Below are positions 45,410-55,564 of a DNA stretch of 64,000 bases, piece after piece (within the stretch, counting starts at the first letter, position 1; each line of letters opens with the position of its first letter). The stretch comes from Winogradskyella costae (lineage in GTDB: Bacteria; Bacteroidota; Bacteroidia; Flavobacteriales; Flavobacteriaceae). The translations under genes and the position numbers were made by a program. The stretch lies in the NCBI RefSeq assembly GCF_013403865.1, contig NZ_JABFDK010000001.1, positions 434,001-498,000 of the forward strand, read 5' to 3'. The notes under the pieces are model-generated. The model was not told the origin of the DNA. It saw only the letters and a program-made list of their open reading frames with translations, and made no database searches.

Positions 45410-45499
45410 TTTTGTTACTTCTACTATTTTTTAGGCAAATATCTGTTAAATAAATTAAACCGATGTAATTTAAGTGTTAGGATATAAAAACAAATCGTT

Positions 45500-46249
45500 T
45501 CAGGACTTAAACTGTTTGATTTTACTTACATTTTTCAGTAGAATCGTCAACCAATTACCTGTCTGATTGGCTTTTATTGCCCGGTAATCTTCTTTCGATT
45601 TTTGTATAATATTTTTTAAACTTTTATTACTCGCACCACCTACACGCATTTTAACAATGGTTTTTGGTAAATAGAAAAAGTTCAAATTGGACTGTTTAAA
45701 TATACGTAAAATAAAATCATAGTCTGCTGCAATTTTAAAATTCAGATCAAACATACCGTATTTCTCATACAAACTCTTCTTAACGTATAGTGTAGGATGT
45801 GCAGGCATCCACCCGTCTTTTAGCAACTTATGACGAAAAGGTTTGCTAATCCAGTTTCTTATAATTTTATCTGTATTTTCTAAAGCCACATAATGTAAGT
45901 CTCCGTATACACCATCAACCTCTTGTGACTTGAATGCTTCAACAATTGAGGTTATAACAGTGGCATCTGCTAAAAAATCATCAGAGTGCACAAAGCCCAC
46001 AATCTCACCGGTTGCTTTTACAATTCCTTTGTTTAAGGCATCATAAATACCTTTGTCGGGTTCAGAACTTAGTTTTATGTTTGGATACTTTTCAGCTGCG
46101 GCATTCAATTTACTTAGCGTTTCTGAATTAGAACCTCCATCAACAATGATGTATTCAATATTTGGGTAGGTTTGATTCAATACAGAGTCCATACAGACAT
46201 CAATAGTTTTTTCACTATTATATACTGCTGTTATTATAGAGACTTTCAT
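45500..46249 (-). CDS. Glycosyltransferase family 2 (WcaA/WcaE-like)
   Basis: This 249-residue soluble GT-A enzyme begins MKVSIITAVYNSEKTIDVCMDSVLNQ, followed by YIIVDGGSNSET, DKGIYDALNKG, the DxD-equivalent FVHSDD and IAADYDFILRIF. Short enzymes of this layout are common next to WcaF-like acetyltransferases in colanic-acid-like loci. It probably adds one sugar to the lipid-linked repeat. It abuts the next gene upstream (stop and start on consecutive bases). Confidence 0.9.
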   Translation of the reverse strand: MKVSIITAVYNSEKTIDVCMDSVLNQTYPNIEYIIVDGGSNSETLSKLNAAAEKYPNIKLSSEPDKGIYDALNKGIVKATGEIVGFVHSDDFLADATVITSIVEAFKSQEVDGVYGDLHYVALENTDKIIRNWISKPFRHKLLKDGWMPAHPTLYVKKSLYEKYGMFDLNFKIAADYDFILRIFKQSNLNFFYLPKTIVKMRVGGASNKSLKNIIQKSKEDYRAIKANQTGNWLTILLKNVSKIKQFKS

Positions 46250-46813
46250 TTAGGGAGTATTAAATTGACGTGTTTTTACTTTCAAAGCTGGATTTCCACT
46301 ATAGATACTATAAGCTTCGAGCTTGGTGGTTGCAACAGAACCCATACTTAATACCGCATGGCTTTCAAATATCACACCTGGTGCAACGCAAGATTTCGCA
46401 CCAACCCAACTGCCTTCTTTTAAATGAATTGGAGCAATCATTAAGTCGAAACTTGGGGCTTTATAATTATGATTTCCACAAAGTAATAAAGCACCTTGCG
46501 ATACACACACATGGTCACCTAAGGTTACTTGGTCTAGATTATCTATCCAAACTCCTTCGCCTAGCCAACAATGATTTCCTATAATCAGTTTCCAAGGGTA
46601 TTTAATGGTGACTTTAGGTTTAATCACCACCCCCTCTCCTATTGTAGCTCCAAACCGTTTTAACCAGAATATTTTTAATGCCGAAGACAAATTCCAGCCA
46701 CCTTCAAAAAACATCAAACTCACAATATACCAAAGTAAGCGCTTCAATTTAGAGCCTGGTTGGTACCAACTATTATCATATGTTGAAAGATCTGTTTTCA
46801 CAAGTTTAAGCAA
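46250..46813 (-). CDS. WcaF-like left-handed beta-helix acetyltransferase
   Basis: This 187-residue hexapeptide-repeat acetyltransferase carries repeats such as IGEGVVIKPKVTIKYPWKLIIGNHCWLGEGVWIDNLDQVTLGDHVCVSQGALLLCG and the catalytic His in CGNHNYKAP. The final SGNPALKVKTR matches colanic-acid WcaF-type enzymes that acetylate the repeat unit. The start is a TTG at 46813, 2 bases after the upstream stop; a GTG at residue 5 is the alternative, and no ATG fits. Confidence 0.85.
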   Translation of the reverse strand: MLKLVKTDLSTYDNSWYQPGSKLKRLLWYIVSLMFFEGGWNLSSALKIFWLKRFGATIGEGVVIKPKVTIKYPWKLIIGNHCWLGEGVWIDNLDQVTLGDHVCVSQGALLLCGNHNYKAPSFDLMIAPIHLKEGSWVGAKSCVAPGVIFESHAVLSMGSVATTKLEAYSIYSGNPALKVKTRQFNTP

Positions 46814-46815
46814 GG

Positions 46816-47766
46816 TTATGCTCTATCCGATTTAATAAGGTTATCAAAATAGGCAATTGTTTTTCCTAAGCCTTCTTTAAGATGCACATTTGGCTCCCAT
46901 CCGTTTAACTCCTTTTTTGCTAAATCTATATTAGGCTGACGTTGCATAGGATCGTCTTGAGGTAACGGCAAGTGAATAATTTTAGATTTTGAGTTCGTCA
47001 ACTCGATAACTTCCTGAGCTAACTCTAGCATCGTAAATTCTACTGGATTACCAATATTTACAGGCCCTACAAAACCATCTCTACTATTCATCATGCGTAT
47101 CATACCTTCCACTAAGTCATCAACAAATTGGAAGCTTCGCGTTTGTGTGCCTTCTCCAAATATGGTAATATCATCACCTTTTAAGGCTTGCATAATAAAG
47201 TTAGAAACCACACGTCCATCTTGAGGGTGCATACGTGGTCCGTAGGTATTAAATATTCTAATAATTTTTACATCTACCTCATTCTGTTTATGATAATCCA
47301 TAAAAAGCGTCTCGGCACAACGTTTCCCTTCATCATAACAAGAACGCAAACCTATAGGGTTCACATTTCCCCAATAACTTTCTGGTTGTGGATGTACACT
47401 AGGATCACCATATACTTCACTAGTTGAAGCCTGAAGAATTTTAGCTCCTACACGTTTTGCTAAACCCAACATATTAATAGCTCCCATTACCGATGTTTTT
47501 ATCGTCTTGATAGGATTATACTGGTAATGTACAGGTGACGCAGGACATGCTAAATTATAAATTTCATCAACCTCAATCATATATGGGTTAATAATATCGT
47601 GACGCACCAATTCAAAATAATGGTGATCCATTAGGTGTTCTATATTTTGCTTTGATCCTGTAAAGTAGTTATCTAAACATATTACTTCATTTCCTTCATT
47701 AAGCAAACGTTCACATAAATGTGAGCCTACAAAACCGGCTCCTCCTGTGACTAGAATTCTTTTCAT
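46816..47766 (-). CDS. uxs: UDP-glucuronate decarboxylase-like SDR (UDP-xylose synthase)
   Basis: This 316-residue extended short-chain dehydrogenase has Rossmann motif [17 protein letters not shown] and the catalytic pair Tyr144/Lys148 in [11 protein letters not shown]. Segments [35 protein letters not shown] and [14 protein letters not shown] are characteristic of UDP-glucuronic acid decarboxylases, which make UDP-xylose. It therefore supplies a pentose donor for the polysaccharide. It sits between the variable glycosyltransferase block and the conserved end of the locus. Confidence 0.9.
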   Translation of the reverse strand: MKRILVTGGAGFVGSHLCERLLNEGNEVICLDNYFTGSKQNIEHLMDHHYFELVRHDIINPYMIEVDEIYNLACPASPVHYQYNPIKTIKTSVMGAINMLGLAKRVGAKILQASTSEVYGDPSVHPQPESYWGNVNPIGLRSCYDEGKRCAETLFMDYHKQNEVDVKIIRIFNTYGPRMHPQDGRVVSNFIMQALKGDDITIFGEGTQTRSFQFVDDLVEGMIRMMNSRDGFVGPVNIGNPVEFTMLELAQEVIELTNSKSKIIHLPLPQDDPMQRQPNIDLAKKELNGWEPNVHLKEGLGKTIAYFDNLIKSDRA

Positions 47767-47779
47767 ACTAATTAATTTT

Positions 47780-48925
47780 TTACGTGTTCAAAAATAAGGT
47801 TTTATTCTGTTCTATAAGTTCTGGATTTTCTATAAATGTTTTAGCATGTTGATAGGCTGACTCTGACCATTTAAAATAATCTTCGCTTTTCATACTAATA
47901 GCTACATTAAGCGCATTTAAAATTTCAGTTCTATTTTTTAAGTTTATATCCCAACCCAAATGTTGATTTTCTAAATTTTTCCACGGCGTTTTATTAGAAA
48001 TCAGAACCGGTAACCCTGCGGAAAAGGCTTCCAAAATGGCATGCCCAAAATTTTCACCTTCAGATAATAAAGCAAAAAAATCATATTCAGTTAATGTTAA
48101 AGGCACCTCTTCGCTTTCTAATACTCCTTTATATGTAACTTTAATATAATTTGGTAATTCAGAAATTACAGTTTTACAATTATCCCAATACACTGAATCA
48201 TATATTGGTCCATAAAGATCTAGTTCCATAGGTTCCTTTATATCTTTTAAAGCACTAAGTAGAGTTAGCGTTCCTTTTTCTACAGCGATTCTGGCAATAT
48301 TAACAAAACGTGTGGGATTACTTTTATTTTTTTTATCAGTATGTTGGTTGCTTAATTTTCTAGGTAAATTTGGAGCAACCTGCACCGATGCATTTAAGCC
48401 AATCTCTGCTTTTATACATTTTGCTTCATCTAAATTCGTTGCATGAAATTTCACTCCCTTATAAATTCCTAATAACCTCGCTATTGCTAAATATATTTTT
48501 TTCTTCTTCCTTTTTACAGAAAAAGCCTGTGAATTAAGCATCCCTCTGGCAGATATAATAATAGGTTTGTGCTCTTTATTTAAAATAAAAATAGGGAGAA
48601 TAGAAAAATACCAACTGTAAATGCCATTAATAAAAGCGATATCAAACTCCAGATGACTAATAATAGTCTTTAAATGTGCTCTATTTAATCTTGGTTCTGA
48701 GATGTAATATATTTTAGTACTTTCATTAAAGAACACCCACGTATTTGGGGTAATGTCTTTATAAGCTTCTGTAGAACCGTAATCGGTATTACGCGTAATA
48801 ATGTAAAACTCAAAATCCTCTTTTAAATATTCAATTAAGTTTGCATAAGAACGCACAGGTCCGCCAGAAAGTGTACCTGGTAAAAACCAATCTATGGTAA
48901 TTAATATTTTTTTTTTATTGGACAT
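47780..48925 (-). CDS. Glycosyltransferase family 4
   Basis: This GT-B enzyme of about 381 residues reads from the ATG at 48925 ([30 protein letters not shown]); a GTG two codons earlier is an alternative. The C-terminal nucleotide-sugar domain has [22 protein letters not shown] and [31 protein letters not shown], the usual E-x7-E pattern. It overlaps the end of the preceding gene by 11 bases. The acceptor and donor cannot be inferred. Confidence 0.88.
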   Translation of the reverse strand: MSNKKKILITIDWFLPGTLSGGPVRSYANLIEYLKEDFEFYIITRNTDYGSTEAYKDITPNTWVFFNESTKIYYISEPRLNRAHLKTIISHLEFDIAFINGIYSWYFSILPIFILNKEHKPIIISARGMLNSQAFSVKRKKKKIYLAIARLLGIYKGVKFHATNLDEAKCIKAEIGLNASVQVAPNLPRKLSNQHTDKKNKSNPTRFVNIARIAVEKGTLTLLSALKDIKEPMELDLYGPIYDSVYWDNCKTVISELPNYIKVTYKGVLESEEVPLTLTEYDFFALLSEGENFGHAILEAFSAGLPVLISNKTPWKNLENQHLGWDINLKNRTEILNALNVAISMKSEDYFKWSESAYQHAKTFIENPELIEQNKTLFLNT

Positions 48926-49913
48926 TAACACTTAATTCTTTATATAAATCATTGTACTGCTTAACTATTCTATTTAATTGAAACCTTTTAATGTTTTCAA
49001 ATCCTTTTTCAATTAAATTATCTCTATATTCTTTATCTAATATTATCTGATTTATTCCTTTTTTAATTTCTAAACTGTCATATGGATTCACTAAACATGC
49101 AGAATCATTCGAAACTTCAGCCATTGCACCAATATTTGATGTTAAAACTGGCCTTCCTATAGATTGAGCCTCGATTATAGGCATTCCGAAGCCTTCGTAT
49201 GTAGATGGAAAACAAAGCATATCACAGTTTTTATAGGCTTCAACGATTCCATTTAAAGGTAGGTTCACGCTGTTTCTATATTGAATTTTTAATTTCTCTA
49301 ATTTCACTATTTGCTGAGGCTGCAATACACCTATAATGTGAAGTTGACAGTTCAAATTAGTAACAGCTACGAAAACGCGTTCAAGATTCTTATTTGATTT
49401 TGTACCTAAACATAGAATTGTAGGTTTTATGGTATTGAATTTATACACATTTTTAATGTAATCTTTCCCTACAGGATTATAAATTACTTTAATTTTTTCT
49501 TTTGCAAATGGAATAATTTGCTCTAATTCCTTTTTAGTGAATTCAGAGATAACTGTTATTCTTTTAACAAAAATAGCAGGAAACCAAAACCAAAATAATT
49601 TAATATATAACCTTTTAAATAAAGTCCCCTGAAGAGCAGACCCTATATCGTGTATCGTTAATATAGTGCGCTTACCAGTTACGAAGGCCATATAGTGTAT
49701 ATCACCAGTGATATGATAAATATTGTTTTTATCTCTTTTAAATGCTAACAAATTTTTAAGCAGGATTAAAGGAGAACCACCTGAAGATTTAGTACAAACT
49801 AACTCTGTTCTATAAAGTTTAGAAACTTCTACTTTTATATTAGAGAACAAAGTTTCTATACTGTGGTACTGCTTTTGAGGTTTACGTTTAATGTAAGTTA
49901 TTATTTTATTCAT
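48915..49913 (-). CDS. Glycosyltransferase family 4
   Basis: This 332-residue GT-B enzyme has TILTIHDIGS, TVISEFTKKEL, KVIYNPV, a donor-binding region TILCLGTKSNKN and the motif CFPSTYEGFGMPIIEAQSIGRPVLTSNIGAMAEV. It overlaps the next gene downstream by 11 bases and the Wzy-like gene upstream by 8 bases, so translation is likely coupled through this block. It is one of several retaining glycosyltransferases in the locus. Confidence 0.88.
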   Translation of the reverse strand: MNKIITYIKRKPQKQYHSIETLFSNIKVEVSKLYRTELVCTKSSGGSPLILLKNLLAFKRDKNNIYHITGDIHYMAFVTGKRTILTIHDIGSALQGTLFKRLYIKLFWFWFPAIFVKRITVISEFTKKELEQIIPFAKEKIKVIYNPVGKDYIKNVYKFNTIKPTILCLGTKSNKNLERVFVAVTNLNCQLHIIGVLQPQQIVKLEKLKIQYRNSVNLPLNGIVEAYKNCDMLCFPSTYEGFGMPIIEAQSIGRPVLTSNIGAMAEVSNDSACLVNPYDSLEIKKGINQIILDKEYRDNLIEKGFENIKRFQLNRIVKQYNDLYKELSVNVQ

Positions 49914-51174
49914 CTTTAAACTTTATTCGTAATACTGTATTAGTAAACCACAAAAAACCAAAAACTAAAACTGTAGCTTTAATAATATGATTCAGTACTA
50001 CTACCAACTCAGTTTCTGCTTTAACAACTTGTAAAAATAATAAAGGTAGAAAAAACAATATTATTTGATTTTTATTAATTCTTTTAAATATAAAATTCCA
50101 AAAACAAGCTATTAAAATTCCCCAAACACCCATAAAAATACCACCTCCAAAAGGGCCATAATTAGCATAGCCTTCACCAACGAGACTCATTCCCATAGAG
50201 GTATTTTCTTCAAGTTCTAAGCCTGTATATTTCTCAAAATTATCTACACCTCCAGCTATTTTCTTATTCGGACTTAAAAAACGAGGTAATATACTAGCAA
50301 ACACTGCTTCATTAACTGTCTCTCCTTCTGCAAAAGGTTGCACTCTTGGAGTATATTCCATAATTGCACTTATTATCCAACCTTGATTTAAACGAACATT
50401 TAACTCCTCTTGCTCCTCTGAATTTTCAGACAACCCCCCAGATAATCTCTTATTCAATACATCTAAAAAGAGGCTTGCATAATTCCCTTGATATCCATTC
50501 CATATTAATGTTCTGTAATCCATCTTTACAGCCTGAATTACTGTACTAAGCATAAAACCAATTATAATTACAGTTATATTAATTCTAAATGTTGTTTTGT
50601 TTTTTAATGCCCAAAACATATAAAAAAAAGTACCCCACAAAATTAACTCATGAAACATAGCACTAACAAGAGATTTTACTAGAAGTAATAAAAGACCTAT
50701 GTAGAATAACCTAACGTGTCTTTTCTTTTTAGAAAAAAATAATATTGTAACTCCGACATACTTAAATCCAGAAATTAAATAAACTATAAATTTCAAACTA
50801 TTAGGAACAACATTACTAATTAAATCAAATGAAAAACCAAGTATAAGTAGGTAAATTCCAAATAAGGAATATTTACTGAGCTCACTAAGATTTAGAGAAA
50901 CATCTTTCGTTTTTTTACTGATAACAAGTAATGTAACTACGAAAAAAATATATGCAGGAACCACGTAGGACATGTAAGTTGTTTCATCTACATACATGTA
51001 ATATTTATAATGTTCAAATGACGTCCTATATTCTATAAAAGCCCCCACAACCCACTGGAGACCTGATATTAATAATAATAACTCTAAGATTGGTATACCT
51101 ACACCAAGTCTCTTTAGGAACCTATACAACACCCAAAGCACTACAATAACACCAACATACGACCAAATTACCAT
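49906..51174 (-). CDS. Wzy-like oligosaccharide repeat-unit polymerase (membrane protein)
   Basis: This 422-residue protein has about eleven predicted membrane helices and a long soluble loop (about 215-320, with NGYQGNYASLFLDVLNKRLSGG and LPRFLSPNKKIAGG). Position among glycosyltransferases and topology match a Wzy O-unit polymerase, a family with little sequence conservation. The motif NYGPFGGGIFMGVWGI near 335-350 is typical of the last third of such proteins. It starts 1 base after the preceding gene's stop. I saw no other polymerase candidate in the locus. Confidence 0.75.
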   Translation of the reverse strand: MVIWSYVGVIVVLWVLYRFLKRLGVGIPILELLLLISGLQWVVGAFIEYRTSFEHYKYYMYVDETTYMSYVVPAYIFFVVTLLVISKKTKDVSLNLSELSKYSLFGIYLLILGFSFDLISNVVPNSLKFIVYLISGFKYVGVTILFFSKKKRHVRLFYIGLLLLLVKSLVSAMFHELILWGTFFYMFWALKNKTTFRINITVIIIGFMLSTVIQAVKMDYRTLIWNGYQGNYASLFLDVLNKRLSGGLSENSEEQEELNVRLNQGWIISAIMEYTPRVQPFAEGETVNEAVFASILPRFLSPNKKIAGGVDNFEKYTGLELEENTSMGMSLVGEGYANYGPFGGGIFMGVWGILIACFWNFIFKRINKNQIILFFLPLLFLQVVKAETELVVVLNHIIKATVLVFGFLWFTNTVLRIKFKDE

Positions 51175-51175
51175 C

Positions 51176-52279
51176 TTAACCTATCAATCTATCCATTAAA
51201 TCCTTAAAAGCCTTTTCCGCTGTAAAGTTATCATAATTAATAGTATCACCTTCGCAATAGTCAGATACATTAAGTCTTAAAATATCTGAACTATCAAAAT
51301 CGACCTCTCTAATTCTGGTAGATTTGTAGGGAGTTATGCCTAACATCACTTTTGGATACCAAACACTCAGCCCACAAGCCAAGTACTCAAATAATTTATT
51401 TGGAGCATTGTAGATGTAATTTTTTGTTAAACCTCTATATAAAATTATTCCAACATCATAATGACCAAGTATTAACGGCAAATCATTATATGCAAGGCCT
51501 GATTTAAATTGAATACGATTACTTAACCCCTTTGCGTGTATTTCCTTGACAATATTACTTGGCGTTTTTAACAAATAAAAATCCAAGCTAAAATCAGAAT
51601 TTCCGCTAATCACATTTACCATTTCATCAATATACATAGAATAATTATCTATCGTATATCCGACATAAACGAATTTACATTTATTTTTTGTTTTAATTAA
51701 GTTCTTTGTACTAGACAACCATGATGATGGAGGGTAGTTTGGTAAGCAACTTATTTTATCTATAGAAATATCATAGTCTTTAGAGAACAGTTTACGTCTA
51801 TCAGTGTTAGTATGTGATATCCAATTCACTTTCTCATAAGACTTAATCTCTAATTTATGAATCATTCTAACCAAACTTGGCCCTTTTAAATACTCTTCTT
51901 TTGAAGTATACTCGTGATATAAAACATACAATTGAGTACTTGGAAAAATGTATTTGTATAATAATGCCGGAAACGCAGAAATGGTCTCATAATATATAAT
52001 ACTAGATGGCCTTTTGTATAATAAAGAAATAAATCCAACAATATTAAATAATAGATAGGAAAAATATCTTTTTAAACTTTTAAATTTACCTGTAGCATCC
52101 GAATTCCCTAAATAAATAATTTTAATATATGGATTCTTGTAATTATAATTATGATTTCCTTTAGTTGTCATGCAAGTTAATGAAACCTTCTCCTGAAATC
52201 TTTTTAAATTTAATAAATTTTGAACGGGAGGATACCCCTCAATCGGATAATAATGAAAAACAACTATTTTTGAACTCAT
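51176..52279 (-). CDS. Glycosyltransferase (GT-B fold, family 4-like)
   Basis: This 367-residue protein begins MSSKIVVFHYYPIEGYPPVQNLLNLKRF. The C-terminal half contains KFVYVGYTIDNY, IQFKSGLAYNDLPLILGHYDVGIILYRGLTKNYIYNAPNKLFEYLACGL, a GT-B donor-site pattern. Family membership is weaker than for the neighbouring enzymes. It is followed after 1 base by the Wzy-like gene. Its role is one transfer step in repeat-unit synthesis by context. Confidence 0.78.
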   Translation of the reverse strand: MSSKIVVFHYYPIEGYPPVQNLLNLKRFQEKVSLTCMTTKGNHNYNYKNPYIKIIYLGNSDATGKFKSLKRYFSYLLFNIVGFISLLYKRPSSIIYYETISAFPALLYKYIFPSTQLYVLYHEYTSKEEYLKGPSLVRMIHKLEIKSYEKVNWISHTNTDRRKLFSKDYDISIDKISCLPNYPPSSWLSSTKNLIKTKNKCKFVYVGYTIDNYSMYIDEMVNVISGNSDFSLDFYLLKTPSNIVKEIHAKGLSNRIQFKSGLAYNDLPLILGHYDVGIILYRGLTKNYIYNAPNKLFEYLACGLSVWYPKVMLGITPYKSTRIREVDFDSSDILRLNVSDYCEGDTINYDNFTAEKAFKDLMDRLIG

Positions 52280-52312
52280 ACTATTTAGATTTTAAATCTA
52301 TCAGCTTTACTA

Positions 52313-53341
52313 TTACAATAACTTTGTAAAGTATAATAACGCTTCTTTAGCTCTAGATTCGTAATCATAACCTCTTTCTTTAGAAACTTCTCTACAACGA
52401 TTTCTTATTTCTAGTGCATCAGAGTAATCTAATGCTAAAATTTTTGATGCTTTACTTAGCATTTCCTCATCAGTAGAATAATAAAACACCTCTTTATCTT
52501 CCTTAAATAATAATTGATGCTCTTCGCTATTGGGAGCAAGAATTATACAACCTATACCTGGCATCTCAAAAGTCCTCATATTATGAGAATTATCGTTATG
52601 TGGTCTAAAAATATTAAGGTGTAATCTATATTTTAGTGCAACTTTATCAAAATCTGACTTATAAACGGGTTCATTATAATTGATATCTAAACCCTCCTTT
52701 GGCCTAACCCATTGGTTCCAATTATTTCCATATAAATCTAAAGGCAACCCACTTTCTGCTATTTTTAGTAATACCTGAGCTCTAAAAGCATCTGGATTCC
52801 CAATAAAGCAGCATCTTTTTAATTCTGTGTCTTCCGTTGGAAAACTGTCATAATCACGACGTTCAAAACCAAAAGGTAGCCACTCACACCAAACTCCAAA
52901 AGTATCTTCAATTTTCTTTTTCACATTAAGATTGTAACATAAGTGTAAATCAAAATGTGGAATACTATTCAGTACATTTTTATTGCCCGACCCTCTGAAG
53001 GTATGTACAAACGGGTGGTCTGGATTTAAATTAACCAACTTAATACCTCGTTTTTTCATCTTCACTAAAGTTTCCGGAAATATCTCCATGCCTTTAAACA
53101 CCCAAACCACATCATATTTATTTTCGTCTAAATGACTTAAAAGGTTTTTGTTAATGGTTTTGTATATTGATGAAAATCTCGATCTAAATAATAGTTTATT
53201 TACTATAGATTTATAATAATAATCATAAAACATATCATGTGCAGCAAAAGTCTCTACTTTACTACACAGGGGCTTCAGGTGTTTTAAATAGTGATTTTCA
53301 AAAGCCCAGTCTTTTTTTGAACCTACAACTAATATCTTCAT
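52313..53341 (-). CDS. CgeB-like glycosyltransferase
   Basis: This 342-residue protein resembles CgeB/spore-maturation-type glycosyltransferases: an N-terminal Rossmann region (MKILVVGSKKDWAFENHYLKHLKPL, VVWVFKGMEIFPETL) and a C-terminal domain with LHLNIFRPHNDNSHNMRTFEMPGIGCIILAP and KEVFYYSTDEEMLSKASKIL. Residues NMRTFEMPGIG are the family signature. It overlaps the upstream gene by 4 bases (ATGA-type), so the two are translationally coupled. Donor unknown. Confidence 0.8.
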   Translation of the reverse strand: MKILVVGSKKDWAFENHYLKHLKPLCSKVETFAAHDMFYDYYYKSIVNKLLFRSRFSSIYKTINKNLLSHLDENKYDVVWVFKGMEIFPETLVKMKKRGIKLVNLNPDHPFVHTFRGSGNKNVLNSIPHFDLHLCYNLNVKKKIEDTFGVWCEWLPFGFERRDYDSFPTEDTELKRCCFIGNPDAFRAQVLLKIAESGLPLDLYGNNWNQWVRPKEGLDINYNEPVYKSDFDKVALKYRLHLNIFRPHNDNSHNMRTFEMPGIGCIILAPNSEEHQLLFKEDKEVFYYSTDEEMLSKASKILALDYSDALEIRNRCREVSKERGYDYESRAKEALLYFTKLL

Positions 53342-54486
53342 CTACCTTTTACTAAATTAATTGCTGATTGTAATGCTTCTCCATGTGCTAATTTCTGAGT
53401 ATATCTCCCAATCTCAACCGATGCTTTAGAGAATTCACTCATCAACTTTGGGTTTTCAAATAACTGTTTCACTCTAGTTGTCAGTGCTATTATATCTCCT
53501 ACAGGATATACAAATCCATTTTTACCTGGCCTAATATCATCTGTTGGTCCGTAACTTCCGCAAGCATCTGAAAGAATTACCGGACAACCAAAATAAATAG
53601 CCTCTGTAATAGACAAACTATGAGCTTCTCTAGATGAAGGATGAACATATAAATCACTAGCACAAAGTATATCTAACAACTCTATTGGTTTTACAAAACC
53701 TGTAAATGTAACCGTATTCGATTTTAATTTTTTCGCTTCTTGTTGTAAAAACTCTAATGCTTTACCACTTCCACAAATAAATGCATGTGCTTTTATTCCA
53801 ATACTTTCCAAATCTGATAATAAAGCAATAAGATCTTCTTGTCTCTTAAAAATTTCTATTTTACCTATAGTCGAAATGACCAAAGTGTCTTTAGATATAT
53901 TATATTTAGCTCTAATTAATGCATTTAATTCTGCTTTTTTACTATATTTTTCATCTGCAATAACGGTATCTATAGGAAAAAATGTTCTTACCATTTTATA
54001 ATCAGGAACACCATAACCTCTATATACAGACTCATTAGAGTCTCCGACACTTAAACATATATCTATGGCTTTAAAGTAAGGCTTAAATTTTGTTTTTTTA
54101 ACTTTATAAATTACTGGGTTTTGCTTTCTATGACTTGTAGAGTCCGATACATAGAATATTTTTTTACCAAACTTTAGAGCCCAATTATAAGCGTTTTTCT
54201 GAACCAACTGCGAATAACCATACACTATAATTATATCTGGATCTAGGCTATCTAAAACACTTTCTATACTATTTCCTTTTAAAAACTGGTATTTAAAGCT
54301 ATCTAAATCAATATTATCCCACTTTATCTCCCTATTAAATTGTTCATCGAAATAAGATTCTAAACCTTTGTTAGTTTCAAAAATCACATCTAAATCTACA
54401 TTGTCAAGTTTACTATAACTAGCAAATTGCGGGCAAAAATGCTGAATTGGATGCGTTTGTATTATTGCTATTTTAGTTTTACTCAT
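53338..54486 (-). CDS. Glycosyltransferase family 4
   Basis: This 382-residue GT-B enzyme has IAIIQTHPIQHFCPQFASYSKL, DPDIIIVYGYSQ, LVISTIGKIEIFKRQEDLIALLSDL and the donor motif LYVHPSSREAHSLSITEAIYFGCPVILSDACGSYG. The N-terminal QTHPIQHF form is seen in polysaccharide-locus enzymes. A gap of 118 bases upstream carries a promoter-like element, so this may be the first gene of a sub-operon. Donor unknown. Confidence 0.88.
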   Translation of the reverse strand: MSKTKIAIIQTHPIQHFCPQFASYSKLDNVDLDVIFETNKGLESYFDEQFNREIKWDNIDLDSFKYQFLKGNSIESVLDSLDPDIIIVYGYSQLVQKNAYNWALKFGKKIFYVSDSTSHRKQNPVIYKVKKTKFKPYFKAIDICLSVGDSNESVYRGYGVPDYKMVRTFFPIDTVIADEKYSKKAELNALIRAKYNISKDTLVISTIGKIEIFKRQEDLIALLSDLESIGIKAHAFICGSGKALEFLQQEAKKLKSNTVTFTGFVKPIELLDILCASDLYVHPSSREAHSLSITEAIYFGCPVILSDACGSYGPTDDIRPGKNGFVYPVGDIIALTTRVKQLFENPKLMSEFSKASVEIGRYTQKLAHGEALQSAINLVKGR

Positions 54487-54574
54487 TAGTTAGATACTGT
54501 ATTTTTTTTCGATTTTAATGATAGGTTGTTCTAGGCGTTTAATAGAACCTGATATACACCATTAAATAATGAAA

Positions 54575-54601
54575 CAAATATAATGTATATAAGAAACCAA
54601 A
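54575..54601 (-). promoter_or_regulatory. Possible internal promoter of the polysaccharide locus
   Basis: On the minus strand TTTG (54598-54601) precedes TATATTTG (54575-54582) with 15 bases between, slightly short of the usual 17-23. Downstream, GTTCTA and TAGAAC (54528-54548) form an inverted repeat in the would-be leader of the gene ending at 53338. Confidence 0.45.
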
Positions 54602-54604
54602 CTT

Positions 54605-55552
54605 TTAAAACCTAAATATTTTCTTAGCCTTCAGTGTGTTTTTAAAACCTATTATAGATGCTAATTTCTTGAATTTATTACCACCTACAGGCCACATTTT
54701 ATTATAGCCTAATGCAAAAAACTCTTGTTTTGCTTTTTCTACTAATTCCGGAAAATAACTGTGATATTGATATATAAATTCTAGAAAAATTTGTCCTAAC
54801 CCCTCTTTTAGCTCTTCCAATTTATTATGTATTATAGCCGATGATTTGTATAAACTATAAGACTTTAATAAAGAAGTCGCTTTCTGTTCTGTAAATTTAT
54901 TGGATTGAGAAATAGAACTACAGTTTCCTTTTCTGTAATACACTAATGCTTTATCACTAAATTTTATTTGCTTTGCTACTAACAAAACACGGCTAAAAAA
55001 CTCGCCATCTTGATTAATTTTAAGGCTTTCGTCCCATTTACCAGATTTCTCAATGATAGACCGATGTGTTAACCAAATAGACGTTTGTCCCATACCTTTA
55101 CCTAGCCAAGAATCATTTAACCATTGGTAAGGTTTTTTATAATCTTTATCAATGGCTTGCCGTATTATTTCTAAATCTATTATTTCATTTTCAAAATGCA
55201 CCCAACTACAAGAATATACTGTTTCGGTACCATAAACTTCTGCTAATTTTAATTGAGTTTCAATTTTTGTTGGACTTAAAACATCATCAGCATCTAAATA
55301 CTGAATATACTTACCTGTTGATAGTTCAAAACCGTAATTACGAGCTGAGCAAGCCCCTTTTCTTATATTTTTTGCATAAATTAAATTTGGCATATTAAGT
55401 GATTCTATATATTCAAATGAACCATCTGAAGAACCATCATCAATAACAATTATCTCAATAGCCTTATAACTTTGCTCCAAAATACTATTTAAAGTATCCT
55501 TTAGATAAGGCATGGCATTATAACAAGGAATAATAACGGAAACTAAACTCAC
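54605..55552 (-). CDS. Glycosyltransferase family 2
   Basis: This 315-residue GT-A enzyme begins at a GTG (55552): MSLVSVIIPCYNAMPYLKDTLNSI. It has IIVIDDGSSDGSFEYI, SARNYGFELSTGKYIQYLDADDVL (metal-binding DADD) and WLTHRSIIEKSGKWDESLKINQDGEFFSRVL. No ATG suits the conserved beginning, and the GTG lies 12 bases after the upstream stop. It adds a sugar during repeat assembly by context. No further substrate clue is visible. Confidence 0.87.
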   Translation of the reverse strand: MSLVSVIIPCYNAMPYLKDTLNSILEQSYKAIEIIVIDDGSSDGSFEYIESLNMPNLIYAKNIRKGACSARNYGFELSTGKYIQYLDADDVLSPTKIETQLKLAEVYGTETVYSCSWVHFENEIIDLEIIRQAIDKDYKKPYQWLNDSWLGKGMGQTSIWLTHRSIIEKSGKWDESLKINQDGEFFSRVLLVAKQIKFSDKALVYYRKGNCSSISQSNKFTEQKATSLLKSYSLYKSSAIIHNKLEELKEGLGQIFLEFIYQYHSYFPELVEKAKQEFFALGYNKMWPVGGNKFKKLASIIGFKNTLKAKKIFRF

Positions 55553-55564
55553 AATTAGATTTAA

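Noticed and set aside
46270..46584. Plus-strand reading frame of 104 codons opposite the WcaF-like gene
   Set aside because: Leucine- and aromatic-rich shadow of the beta-helix repeats; no family pattern.
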